Shown here in pieces: positions 1-10,221 of a stretch of 64,000 bases of DNA. A program made the translations under genes and the position numbers. The notes under the pieces are model-generated. The model saw only the letters and a list, made by a program, of their open reading frames with translations. It had not been told where the DNA came from and made no database searches. The first letter of the stretch is position 1, and the number at the start of each line of letters is the position of its first letter. Origin of the DNA: Phaeosaccion multiseriatum (Eukaryota; Ochrophyta, other classes); assembly GCA_965112735.1 (NCBI GenBank), contig OZ218957.1:3596001-3660000 (forward strand), in the 5' to 3' direction.

Positions 1-3000
1 ACCCCCAGAAGCTTCTTGACGCGCTCGAGACGGAGGAGCTCAAGAGGGAGGTCGAGTTGCACCTTAGTGCATGGGCAAAGCAAAGGTGAGGTAGAAATAG
101 AATACGGGAGTAGGGGGCGTTATCATTTACCTCCCGTTACATGCTGGTCGTTTATTTCCATTCGCGCAAACCTCACCCCGCCGCTCTCCACTTCCTTCTC
201 TTTTCGACCCCAGGGTGAATGAGTTGAGGTCAGCAGCAGCAGGGGCAGTGGAACAAGGGGAAGCAGAAATGCGCTTAGTGTACACTGGAATCTCAGGGGA
301 CACCGACCACCGCAGATACCGCAAGGAAATGGAGGCGGACTGGTCCTCTGTGAGTACAAAGGATGGCACTCAGCCGCCCATGCTTCAGGTAGCAAGGCAG
401 GCCGCTGGAGACGCACCCCACACGTACAACCACGTGACCGTCGAGGACATGCCCACCACCCTCGCAGCGGAGCAGCTCTGTGTGGCAGGCACAGAGTCAG
501 CACGGCGTATTTTCACCCTCAACCTCGCCCCAGGAGGGCAAACGGGATGGTGGGGGGAGGATAAATGGATTCAGGTGCTCTGCTGCTTGGTCCGTAGGGG
601 AACGCCCATATCGCAGTTGCCCTTGCCTTTTCAACACTGGTGTGAGACTGTGGGGGTCGCAGATATTCGTGTGCTGCACAGAATAGTCTCTTCGTCCGGC
701 GGTAAAAACGGCGGTGAGTACATGTTTGTTTCGTGAGTGAGTGAGTGGGGGCAAAGCAAGTAGTGGTAGTGGGGGGAAACCGGGGCCGTGGCGTGGCGGC
801 GAATCCAAGTTCAAAGTAGTTAGGTACGAGCAAGGTACCACGTCACATTTGTTATATTTGCTCACTGCCCCCCCTCGCTTCCCGTATGCCCTCGGTGTCT
901 ACTTTTTATACTTCAGCCACCAAGTGCAGCGAGTGTGGTGGCAATGAGAATGAGCCACCCCTCAACGGGTGTAAGAAGGTACATGGTGTCTCCAGAGGTA
1001 AGGCTGTTTCGTGAGTGAGTGAGTGGGGGCAAAGCAAGTAGTGGTAGTGGGGGGAAACCGGGGCCGTGGCGTGGCGGCGAATCCAAGTTCAAAGTAGTTA
1101 GGTACGAGCAAGTTGTAGCGGTATATAAGGAGTCATTGGCTCGCTATAGACCATTCAGCGCGTGGGTAGTGGGGGGAAACCGGGGCCGTGGCGTGGCGGC
1201 GAATCCAAGTTCAAAGTAGTTAGGTACGAGCAAGGTACCACGTCACATTTGGTATATTTGCTCACTGCCCCCCCTCGCTTCCCGTATGCCCTCGGTGTCT
1301 ACTTTTTATACTTCAGCCACCAAGTGCAGCGAGTGTGGTGGCAATGAGAATGAGCCACCCCTCAACGGGTGTAAGAAGGTACATGGTGTCTCCAGAGGTA
1401 AGGCTGTTTCGTGAGTGAGTGAGTGGGGGCAAAGCAAGTAGTGGTAGTGGGGGGAAACCGGGGCCGTGGCGTGGCGGCGAATCCAAGTTCAAAGTAGTTA
1501 GGTACGAGCAAGTGCAATTGCTTTCCGCATGCCATCCGGAAACTACTTTTAGTTGTGAGGATTGGGGGGGCCAGAGTCTTACCCCCCCCCCCCCCATTGA
1601 ACATGCCCAACTCTTTGCTTGTCGTGCTCTGGCAGGCGCAAAGGTGTACGCACCGGGCGAGACCACGGCAGGCGGGATCGTGTCGAAGGGGACGAGGCAA
1701 GGCAAATCCAACGGCGGTAAAAACGGCGGTGAGTACATGTTTGTTTCGTGAGTGAGTGAGTGGGGGCAAAGCAAGTAGTGGTAGTGGGGGGAAACCGGGG
1801 CCGTGGCGTGGCGGCGAATCCAAGTTCAAAGTAGTTTGTTACGAGCAAGTGCAATTGCTTTCCGCATGCCCTCCGGAAACTACTTTTAGTTGTGAGGATT
1901 GGGGGGGCCAGAGTCTTACCCCCCCCCCCCCCATTGAACATGCCCAACTCTTTGCTTGTCGTGCTCTTACAGGCGCAAAGGTGTACGCACCGGGCGAGAC
2001 CACGGCAGGCGGGATCGTGTCGAAGGGGACGAGGCAAGGCAAATCCGCCGGCGGTAAAAACGGCGGTAAAAACGGCGGTGAGTACATGTTTGTTTCGTGA
2101 GTGAGTGAGTGGGGGCAAAGCAAGTAGTGGTAGTGGGGGGAAACCGGGGCCGTGGCGTGGCGGCGAATCCAAGTTCAAAGTAGTTAGGTACGAGCAAGTG
2201 CAATTGCTTTCCGCATGCCCTCCGGAAACTACTTTTAGTTGTGAGGATTGCTTGGGGCTGGCTGGCTGGGGGCGGTGAGTACATGTTTGTTTCGTCTCCT
2301 TGCTTTGCCTTGCTCCAGCCCTTCGTCACCGATGTATCGGCGTGTGTTGACGTGTCCCCTAACCTACTTGCATTTGGTTACAGGCTTGAAAAGCTCAACG
2401 CGGTGCAAGGATACCCTTGGCCGAAACTCACACGCCAGGTGCAAGGCGTGCGAGGAGGACCCCGACAGGCCAGAAGGAAGCGAGATGTACACTCTTTGCC
2501 TCGGGCACGTGGTACGGCGGGGTAACAACATCGAGACCGTTGGCGACATTCACCTAAACATGAATTCATGCCCCCACGCGCACAACAAGGCCGGCGAGCC
2601 AGTACGCCAAATAAAAGTGGGCAAGGTCTCGCTGAACATGGACGTGAACAAGTACGTCACCCTCGTCAAAGAGTCGTGTGACAGGACCTCAGGGGAGATG
2701 GAGGGCGAGGGCGGGCCATTGTCGTGCGGAGCATACATGTCGTGCAGACATGCCCGCACTCATCTGGGGTGGAAGTCATCTCCACAGCCCCGTACTTACA
2801 CCGGAGAAGGAGGAGGAGGAGGAGGAGGAGGAGGGAGCACACCATCCAAGGGGGGCAGCAACGGGAGGCGTGGCGGAAGAGGGAGCACGTCAGGGGGGGG
2901 GGCATGGGGCCCAAGGGAGGAGAGAGTGGTGCCGCTGGCAGAGGGAAGAGGCCTTCCAGAGGCGGAGGGGGGGGGGGGGCTGGAGGTGGGGCCTCAGTAG

Positions 3001-3254
3001 AGGGTGGTTCGAGGACGGCGCCGGCCCACGACACTGGGAGAAGCCGACCGCCCCCCGCCTTCTCGCGGGGGTGCTCCTACGGTGACGCATGCAAAGCCGT
3101 TGGACCCGCTGCCCTCGAGGCCTGCAAAAAAGAGAAATGCGTTGGAACTTCACACCACTTGTGTACGGTCGAGTACGCGGCTGCAAAGGGGGGTGACGAA
3201 GACGCGTGCGACCGCCGCTGCAGGCCCTGTGTCGACGCCATGCTACAGTCGTAG
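1..3254 (+). CDS. Cys-rich protein of unknown function, 5' end outside the window, tandemly duplicated exons
   Basis: I do not recognise the family. The first visible exon (1-86) ends at a GTGAGG donor and splices in frame to 214-713. Then come two copies of one exon (917-997 and 1317-1397, with KCSECGG and a later Cys) and two copies of another (1635-1728 and 1973-2077, with GAKVYAPGETTAGG). All are phase 1 at both ends, so duplication keeps the frame. A larger exon starting at 2384 carries many Cys and His (RCKDTLGRNSHARCKACEED, SCGAYMSCRH). The last Cys-rich segment (about 3070-3254, ending RRCRPCVDAMLQS) is in another frame, so an intron in the G-rich stretch around 2790-3040 is needed; its borders are unresolved. 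An AATAAA follows the stop. Cys spacing suggests metal binding or disulfides, but this is inference. Confidence 0.5.
714..2240 (+). repeat. Tandemly repeated intron/exon module
   Basis: A block of about 100 bp, beginning GTGAGTGAGTGAGTGGGGG and running through GGAAACCGGGGCCGTGG to a TACGAGCAA end, occurs near 735, 1013, 1411, 1750 and 2099, with a partial copy near 1165. Each copy is the 5' part of an intron and is followed by one of two downstream modules, each leading to a short phase-1 exon. The copies are almost identical, so the duplications are recent. Confidence 0.85.
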
Positions 3255-3469
3255 AAAATAAAGATAAATGCATTTTAACCCCCACCCACTGCAAGCAAAA
3301 CGAAAAACCACCGATTAGGGCCGGCCACGGACCCGCCCGTGTGTCTGGCGCCAAGCCCTGAGCGCCAAGGCCCACAAACAGCCCCCCTAAACCCCCCTTA
3401 CGGCACGCGAAAAACACATGGATTATGTCAACAAACGGGTTTTAAAACCCTCCGTGGAGGAAAGGAAAG
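3255..3469. other. Spacer after the Cys-rich gene
   Basis: An AATAAA-like polyadenylation signal lies just after the stop near 3259. I see no gene in the rest. Confidence 0.5.
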
Positions 3470-3898
3470 ACGGAGGAAAGAAGGAATGAAGGAAGGAACA
3501 CGGGAAGGAAGGAAGGAAGGAAGGAAGGAGGGAGGGAGGGAGGGAGGAGGGGAGGGAGGGAGGGAGGGAGGGAAGGACGGAGGGAAGGAAAGAACGAGGG
3601 AGGGAGGGAAGGAAAGAACGAGGGAGGGAGGGAGGGAGGGAGGGAGGGAAGGAAGGAAGGAAGGATGGAAGGATGGAAGGAAGGAAGGAAGGAAGGAAGG
3701 AAGGAAGGAAGAAAGAAAGGAAGGGAGGGAGGGAGGGAGAGAGGGAAGGAAGGGAGGGAGGGAGGGAGGGAGGGAGAGAGGGAAGGAAGGAAGGAACACG
3801 GGAAGAAAGGAAGGAGGGAGGGAGAGAGGGAGGGAGGGAGGGAGGGAGGGAGGGAGGGAGGGAGGGAGGGAGGGAGGGAGGGAGGAGGGAAGGGAGGG
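3470..3898. repeat. (GGAA)n/(GGGA)n purine tract
   Basis: About 430 bp of almost pure purine on the plus strand, made of GGAA and GGGA units with rare interruptions. The long open frames through it (KEGRKEGR on plus, SLPPSLPP on minus) are artefacts of composition. Confidence 0.95.
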
Positions 3899-3983
3899 CC
3901 AAGACCATTGGAGAAGACATCATCTGTAAATACAGCGCGTATCGTGGGCCACGTCCAACAGCAATCGGATGCGCTTTACTCAC

Positions 3984-4162
3984 CCTCGGGCGTTTGGGGT
4001 GCGTAGTGACAACTCCGAGACAAACGGGTGGAAGGTGACGTTGGACTTGGCGATGGTGCAGATACTGATGCCCAGGTACTCTGCGACGAAGCTTATGAGC
4101 TCCTCACTAGCGAAGCCCCGACCGACAGTCAGGACATGGTCTCCACTGCCTTCTCCAGGGTG
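3984..4162 (-). CDS. Possible exon of an unrecognised minus-strand gene
   Basis: Read on the minus strand, a segment with a normal amino-acid mix (GRGFASEELISFVAEYLG, then a piece ending LSLRTPNARG) ends at a good GTGAGTAAAG donor next to position 3984. A plausible CAG acceptor sits near 4163. A further acceptor (TTTACAG) near 3930 leads into a short ATGATGTCTTCTCC segment that runs into the purine tract. I cannot assign a family or complete the gene. Confidence 0.3.
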
Positions 4163-4581
4163 CTGTGTTTGAGGACGCACACGCGTCTTCGTATCCTCGC
4201 CTTGCCGGTCCAGCCTGATTCGATGCGAAGGGATGTTCGGAGGAGTGAGAGGACCCGAAGAGTGTTGTTCAGTTGCACAGAGACAGCAGAGCATTGCCAT
4301 CCCCCCCTCAGATCCATCGTCACCCCAGTGAACGCACCTAACGGCGAAGTACACGAGCTAAGCTGCCTCAGCGGCGATGTCCATCCCACAGCCCTCCTTG
4401 CCCGCCTTCCGCGGGTTCCGCTTTAGATGTTTATATATTACACCCTTAAGTGCCATCTATGGTTGTCTAAAAGTAATGTCTCACCGCCCCGGGGAACATT
4501 ACGCTTTAGATGTGATTGGGATGGCACCCGATCCTTCACTTCTCACCTTTCCCAGCAGACACACATCCTTTTTCGCGATCA
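4163..4581. other. Spacer upstream of the cysteine synthase
   Basis: No convincing coding exon. It may hold the 5' end of the minus-strand gene on its left and the promoter of the cysteine synthase on its right. No clear TATA or other element was found. Confidence 0.35.
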
Positions 4582-5446
4582 ATGAAGCTCCTGCTTTCCC
4601 TCAGTCTGCTCGGCACAGGTAAGCCTGACTGCAGACTGTGTGGGTGCTGCTGCTAGATGCTGCCCTCCGTGCTGCTGCTGCCTTCACATATTTACTCTGC
4701 TCACCTCCCATTTGGGTGATTCCCTTCCCCCCGTCCTGTGCTGCCTCTGCCAGCGTCCGCCTTTGTTTTGCCCGCACCGACGCGGGTATTGACTGATTCT
4801 CTTCGCACGACGGTCGTCACTCGCAGGCCCATGAGCATGGCGGTAAGTTGGTTGGTTCCTGCGTGTAGTCTTAGTCTCGACTTCTTCCGTGGAAATCTTT
4901 CCCTCACAGAACACTGGTACTGCTGCTGCTGCTCTTGTCACCTCCAGAGCGAGTCTTCCATGACACGGCCCAAGATTGCCCAGGATGTGACAGAGTTGAT
5001 TGGCGGCACCCCGATCGTGAAGCTCAACCGAGTCACTGAGGGATGCGGTGCCACCATCCTCGCCAAGCTTGAGGCCATGGAGCCCTGCAACAGCGTCAAG
5101 GACAGGATCGGTGCGTGCCCTTGGTTCAATCCCCCTACCTGGCAAATCGCTGCTTTGCTGGGCTGTGCACCGGAAGCGATGAGCCGCAAGTCTCATGCAA
5201 GATGCGGGGCATGCCGTGTCTTATCGTGTGGAAGGTAACCCCCCCCCCGTCCTCTTCCCCTGCGCCCCCCTCGTGCGCAGGAAACAGCATGATCAGCGAG
5301 GCTGAGAAGAGGGGTGACATCACCCCCGGGAAGAGCACGCTCGTGGAGGCCACCTCGGGCAACACGGGCATCGCGCTGGCCATGGTTGCTGCGGCCAAGG
5401 GCTACAAGCTCGTGCTCACTATGCCAGACTCCATGTCCATGGAGCG
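4582..5446 (+). CDS. Plastid-targeted cysteine synthase (O-acetylserine thiol-lyase), only the N-terminal half present
   Basis: The family makes cysteine from O-acetylserine and sulfide with PLP. Four exons join in frame: 4582-4618, 4754-4842, 4948-5110 and 5281-5446. The product starts with a signal peptide ([13 protein letters not shown]) followed by ASAFVLPAP, an ASAF-type plastid presequence. The enzyme domain follows: [22 protein letters not shown] with the PLP lysine, and the substrate loop [10 protein letters not shown]. It stops at [11 protein letters not shown], about residue 151, at a GTACG donor. A complete enzyme needs roughly 200 more residues, including the glycine-rich PLP-phosphate loop. 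None of this is found before the kinesin gene begins at 5833, and splicing into the next acceptor would be out of frame with the kinesin. The gene is therefore truncated, interrupted, or misassembled. Confidence 0.85.
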
Positions 5447-5832
5447 GTACGTCATCCTGTATTTCTTTGCCCTCCTGTGGCCTGGAGGGCCCTGCTTCCC
5501 CTCCTTCTCCTCTCCTCCTCACCGCCTCTCTCTCCCCTCATTTTGAAACTGTAAAAAACTCAAACTCAAACTGAAAATCCCTGACTTATGCAATTTCGTT
5601 TTTGTGCTTACACACGCATCGCCTCGCTTCCTCTCATCTGAGCCGATCCTATGTTGTATTCGAGGCAGTAAGCCAGTCTTATCCCGGAGCGAGTACTTCG
5701 CTACTATCTCCCGGAGATTGTCGCATCACAAACTTGAAAGAAGGCCAGAACGGTCTCTCACCGGAGAGGCTTCCGTCAGCGCACCCTCCTCACTGCGAGT
5801 AACTGCAGCCGTAGACCCTCCCGCAGGCAGCC
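5447..5832. other. Spacer between truncated cysteine synthase and kinesin
   Basis: Contains a CT-rich stretch and a run of CAAACTCAAACTG-like repeats near 5550. I looked for the missing cysteine synthase exons in all plus-strand frames and found none. A CGCAG acceptor lies just upstream of the kinesin ATG, so a noncoding kinesin exon is possible. Confidence 0.5.
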
Positions 5833-8800
5833 ATGTATCGCATCGCGAGCAACATCAACAACATCGCCCACAAGGGCATGTCCAAGGCTCATGCGGTCGT
5901 CGCAGAGCTGGCGGACCAGGTGCGAGAGTAGAAGAGAAACCTGCCTATTCCCCAACTTCCCTCACACCCTCTCTCACTTCGCGCCCTCTCCCCAGGTTGA
6001 CCGCTCCGTGGACATGGGCGAGCGGGAGTACTTCGAGGACGACCTGATCCATGACGGGAAAGAGCGGGATGGGCTCGAGGCTGAGAGAGACCAGATCGAG
6101 GTACTGAGGAACTGCAGGGTTGCGCTGTTCCAACAGAGACAGAGGGATATGCAGGCCACAATCAGCCCAGCCCTGCCGCACCCCCCATGCTCATTCATCG
6201 TGCCTTTGTACCTCCTCCTTCCTCCCCTGTCCCCCTCTCTCCAGCTGTACAAGGGCATGCTGGTAGACTTCCAGATGGACCAAGCCAAGTGGACTAAAGA
6301 GTATCAGGCCGCCCTGCACGAGAAGGACACTCAACTGCGCAAGTGGCAGGCCCTGTACGAGGAGCGCGAGGGGCCCGAAAAGGCCGCGGAGAAGCAGGCC
6401 GAGGCCGCAGAGGACGAGGTGGGTATGGGGTCAAGACGCTGGCAGCTCTGAGACAACGCTCTCTGCTGGCCACATGTAGCCTCATAGCCTCGCTATCTGC
6501 CCTGTCCTGCTCTTGGCTATCCTGCGCTGCTCTGCCGCGACTGGTGTCCGACACTGATGTCCCCTTACCTTGTTCTGCCCTGCCCTGGCCTGTTGCAGGT
6601 GTCCCGTCTGAGCGGACAGGTGACGCTGCTGGAGGGCACCAACGCGGCATGGGAGAGCCGCCTCAAGGAGGTCGTGGCCGAGAAGACGGAGCTGCTGGGG
6701 ACCATCTCCAGACAGGTACAGCAAGTGCAATGTGTCCCTCTCCCTCTCCCTCCCCTCTCTCTCTCCCTCTCTCTTCTCTCTCTCACACACACCATCCTGC
6801 CCCTGCAAGCAGGAGACATCCATCAAGCAAGAGATGCGCCGCGTGGAGCAGCTCGAGCGCTCTCTCTCCGACAAGGCGGCGCTGCTTGCAGAGGCAAGGG
6901 CCAGGGGGGCGGGGCTGGGGCAGGAGCAGGCCGAGCAGCAGGGCACCATCGATGGGCTCGTCGACGAGTACACGCAGCTGGTGGGTGGAGGCATACGAGG
7001 GGGCGGGGGGCTAGCAGTGGATGGCAGTGGATGGAGTCACTGAGGAGGGCGAGATGAGAGGCATATGGGTGGGGTGCACCGCACAGGGACAGGAGAGGGG
7101 CCGTCAGTGAGGAGAGAGGAGCAGTGCGGTGGGGCTCAACCCTCCCATATGCCTCTCGCATGCTCACTCCTCTTCTCTCGCCTCTGCTTTCGCCCTTGCC
7201 TCTGCCCTGCCTCTTTCCCTATCCGCCTTCATAACTCCCTCCCTCCTTACCTTATCAGACCGCGGAATACCAGGAGCAGCGCGAGAGAGACGCAGCGCAG
7301 AGGGAGGCGGACCTCCAAAAGCTGCGGAAGCTTAGCAACCTCCGGGACGAGCTGCAAATGAAGCTCAAGGACAGGGAGGCACACGTAGCGCTGCTGCTGG
7401 ACGAGGCCCAAGCGCTGCAGGCGGGGCAGGGGGGCGGGGGGGCAAGGTCAGGGGACGTTGATATCGCCGAGGCCATCAAGCCGTTTCAGGAGAAGGTGAG
7501 CGAGGGAGGGCGGGATGGCAATGGATGGGGGGGATGAGAGGCCTATGGGGGAGGGCTCTCTCTGAAGAGGGGATTCACTCTTCCTCCACTCGCCGCCCAC
7601 CCGTGCCGGCTCATCAGCCTGCCTGCCCATATACCTGCCTTGTGCCGGCCTGCCCATAACCCCTGCCTGCCCATACACCCCTGCCTGCCCATATTCCTGT
7701 TGCAGGTGAAGGAGCTTGTGCAGGAGCTTTCCGCGAGCAAGAAGGCGAGCGCCCTTCTCAGCGAAGAGGTGAAGGAGCTCAAGTCGAAGCAGAGCAGTGG
7801 CTCAGGCTCGGGTTCCGGCGACTCCGCCCCTCCCCCTCCCCCCTCCTCGGAGGCGTCTGAGGAGACTTTGCAGCTGCGGGAGGAGGTATCGAGGCTGAAG
7901 GAGGCTGCTGCGGCTGCTCTACTCAAGGTGAGCGCCCACTGCTCCTGTATCACCAACTGCTGCGGCTGTAGAGGCGGTGGGTTGGGGGGGGGAGGGAAGC
8001 CGAGAACCTCCACGCACATGCCCACACCTCTCCCTCCTTCCCTCCCCCCCCTCCCTCCATCCGTTGGTCCCCTGCAGGCCGAGGCGTCAGACGCTGCTGC
8101 GGACACAGATAAGAAGGAGAGGGGCCTCAAGCTTGAGGAGGGGGAGGGACTCCGAGCCGAGCTGGAGGAGAAGCTCACCGAGGCAGAGAGGCAGAGAGAG
8201 CAGGTGAGGGGTGAGAGGTGAAGGGTGAAGGGTGAGGGGTGAGGCTCACCTCAGGGGCAGCGAGAGAGGGAGAGGGAGAGAAGAAAGAATAGGGCAGAGC
8301 AGGGCTGACGAGACGTACGTTACGTGCCCTTCTGTGTGGCCATATGGATGCTCAGATGAAGGACTCCAACGCCTCAGAGGTGGAGGCCCTGCGCAAGGAG
8401 CTGTCGGAGGCAAGAGAGGAGGCAGCGCAGCAGCTGGAGAGAGCGCTCGGGGGGAAGGACGCAGCCGCCAAGGAGATGGAGGTAAGAGGAGGGGAGGAGG
8501 AGCCTCAACCTCAACCTCAACCTCAACCCCCTCCTTGCTGCTTGCGTGGTGTGATGGCATGGCCTTTCCGTGCTCACCCCCCTCCTTGCTGCTTGCTTCG
8601 GTGTTGTGGTGTGTGGTGTCCCTTTTGGTGTCCTCTCCCCCGTGTGATGTGTCATGTGTGATGTGTGATGTGATGTCTCCTCTTTGGGGTGTGCAGGCTG
8701 CGATGAAGGAGGTTGAGGAGGGGAAGCGCGAGGAGGGACTTAAGGCACTCAGTGCCCAGAAAGAGGAGGAGAAGGAGAAGGCTCTCAGTGAGCTGACAGC

Positions 8801-9459
8801 AGAGAAGGAGGGGGAGAAGGACAAGGCCTTGGCTGAGCTGACAACAGCTAAGGAGGACGAGAAGGACAAGGCTTTGACTGAGCAAGCAGCGAAGAAGGAA
8901 GAGGAGAAGGAGAAGGCGTTGAGTGAGCTTACAACACAGAAGGACGAGGAGAAGGAGAAAGCTTTGACTGAGCAAGCAGCGACAAAGGAAGAGGAGAAGG
9001 AGAAGGCTTTGACTGAGCTTACAACACAGAAGGACGAGGAGAAGGAGAAAGCTTTGACTGAGCTCACAACCATGAAGGAGGAGGAGAAGGAGAAGGCTTT
9101 GACTGAGCTGACAACAGCGAAGGACGAGGAGAAGGAGAAAGCTTTGAGCGAGCTGACCACAGACAAAGAGGAGGAGAAGGAGAAGGCTTTGAGTGAGCAA
9201 GCAGCGACTAAGGAAGGGGAGAAAGAGATAGCGCTGACTGCTCTGACGGAGGAGATGACTTCTGGGCTTGAGGCGCTGGGGCTGGAGAAGGACGAGGAGC
9301 GGGCAGCGGCACTCAAGGAGCTCCAGGAGGAAAAGGACGAGGAGGTGAGTGGGTTGGTGCTCCTCCTCCATCTGTAATGCCATTTGTGATTTGTGAGGGC
9401 CCGGCTGTGATGTTGTGATGCAGTGACTGACGAGTGTGGTGTGTGCCGCCCCTGTCCCC

Positions 9460-9514
<55 letters not shown>

Positions 9515-10169
9515 TATGTGTGTGTGTCACAGTTGAAAGAGGCGAAGGCAAGGGAGGACAAGGCCAAGGAGGAGCTCGAGAACGTAGAGGTGAGTGAGTA
9601 AGTACGTAAGTACGAATTTACGTAGGTGTGTGCCCATACTCCCCTCGCATGTGGGTCCTCGTCTGAAGGGCCTGCCTGTCCTCCTCCCGTGTCTGCTTCT
9701 CATGTATCACCAACTGCTGCTGCTGCTCCCCTCCCTTGACCCATGCAATGCCCGTTATGCGATATTGCGCCTCTGCCCACCATGTGTTGCTCGTCAGGTG
9801 CGGTGGCGGGCCCTGCAGGAGAAGGCCCTCTTGGAGCAAGAAAAGAAGCTCAACAAGGAGAAGGAGGTGAGTCACGCGCGCGCACGCACGCACACGCACA
9901 CGCACACGCACCCACAGTGTCACGCACCCACAGTGTCACGCACGCACGCACACCGCTCTCGGCACTGCTCCGATTGCCTCCCCTCCTGCTCGCGCCAGAG
10001 AACCCCACTGCCTTGCACCTGATTCACGCAATACCCTCCCTGCCCGTCTGCTGCCATCCCAGGCTGCGGTGGCGGTGGTGGCGGCTGAGCGTGACGAGGC
10101 GAGTGCGCTGTACGCGAAGGAGAACAGAGCAAGGAAGGACATACACAACAAACTTATGGAGCTGCAGGT

Positions 10170-10221
<52 letters not shown>

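Noticed and set aside
3423-3983. Ser/Pro-rich protein on the minus strand at the purine tract
   Set aside because: It is pure translation of (CCCT)n/(TTCC)n.
4582-6100. Cysteine synthase-kinesin fusion
   Set aside because: The last cysteine synthase exon ends in phase 2; joining to the acceptor before 5833 reads the kinesin exon out of frame.
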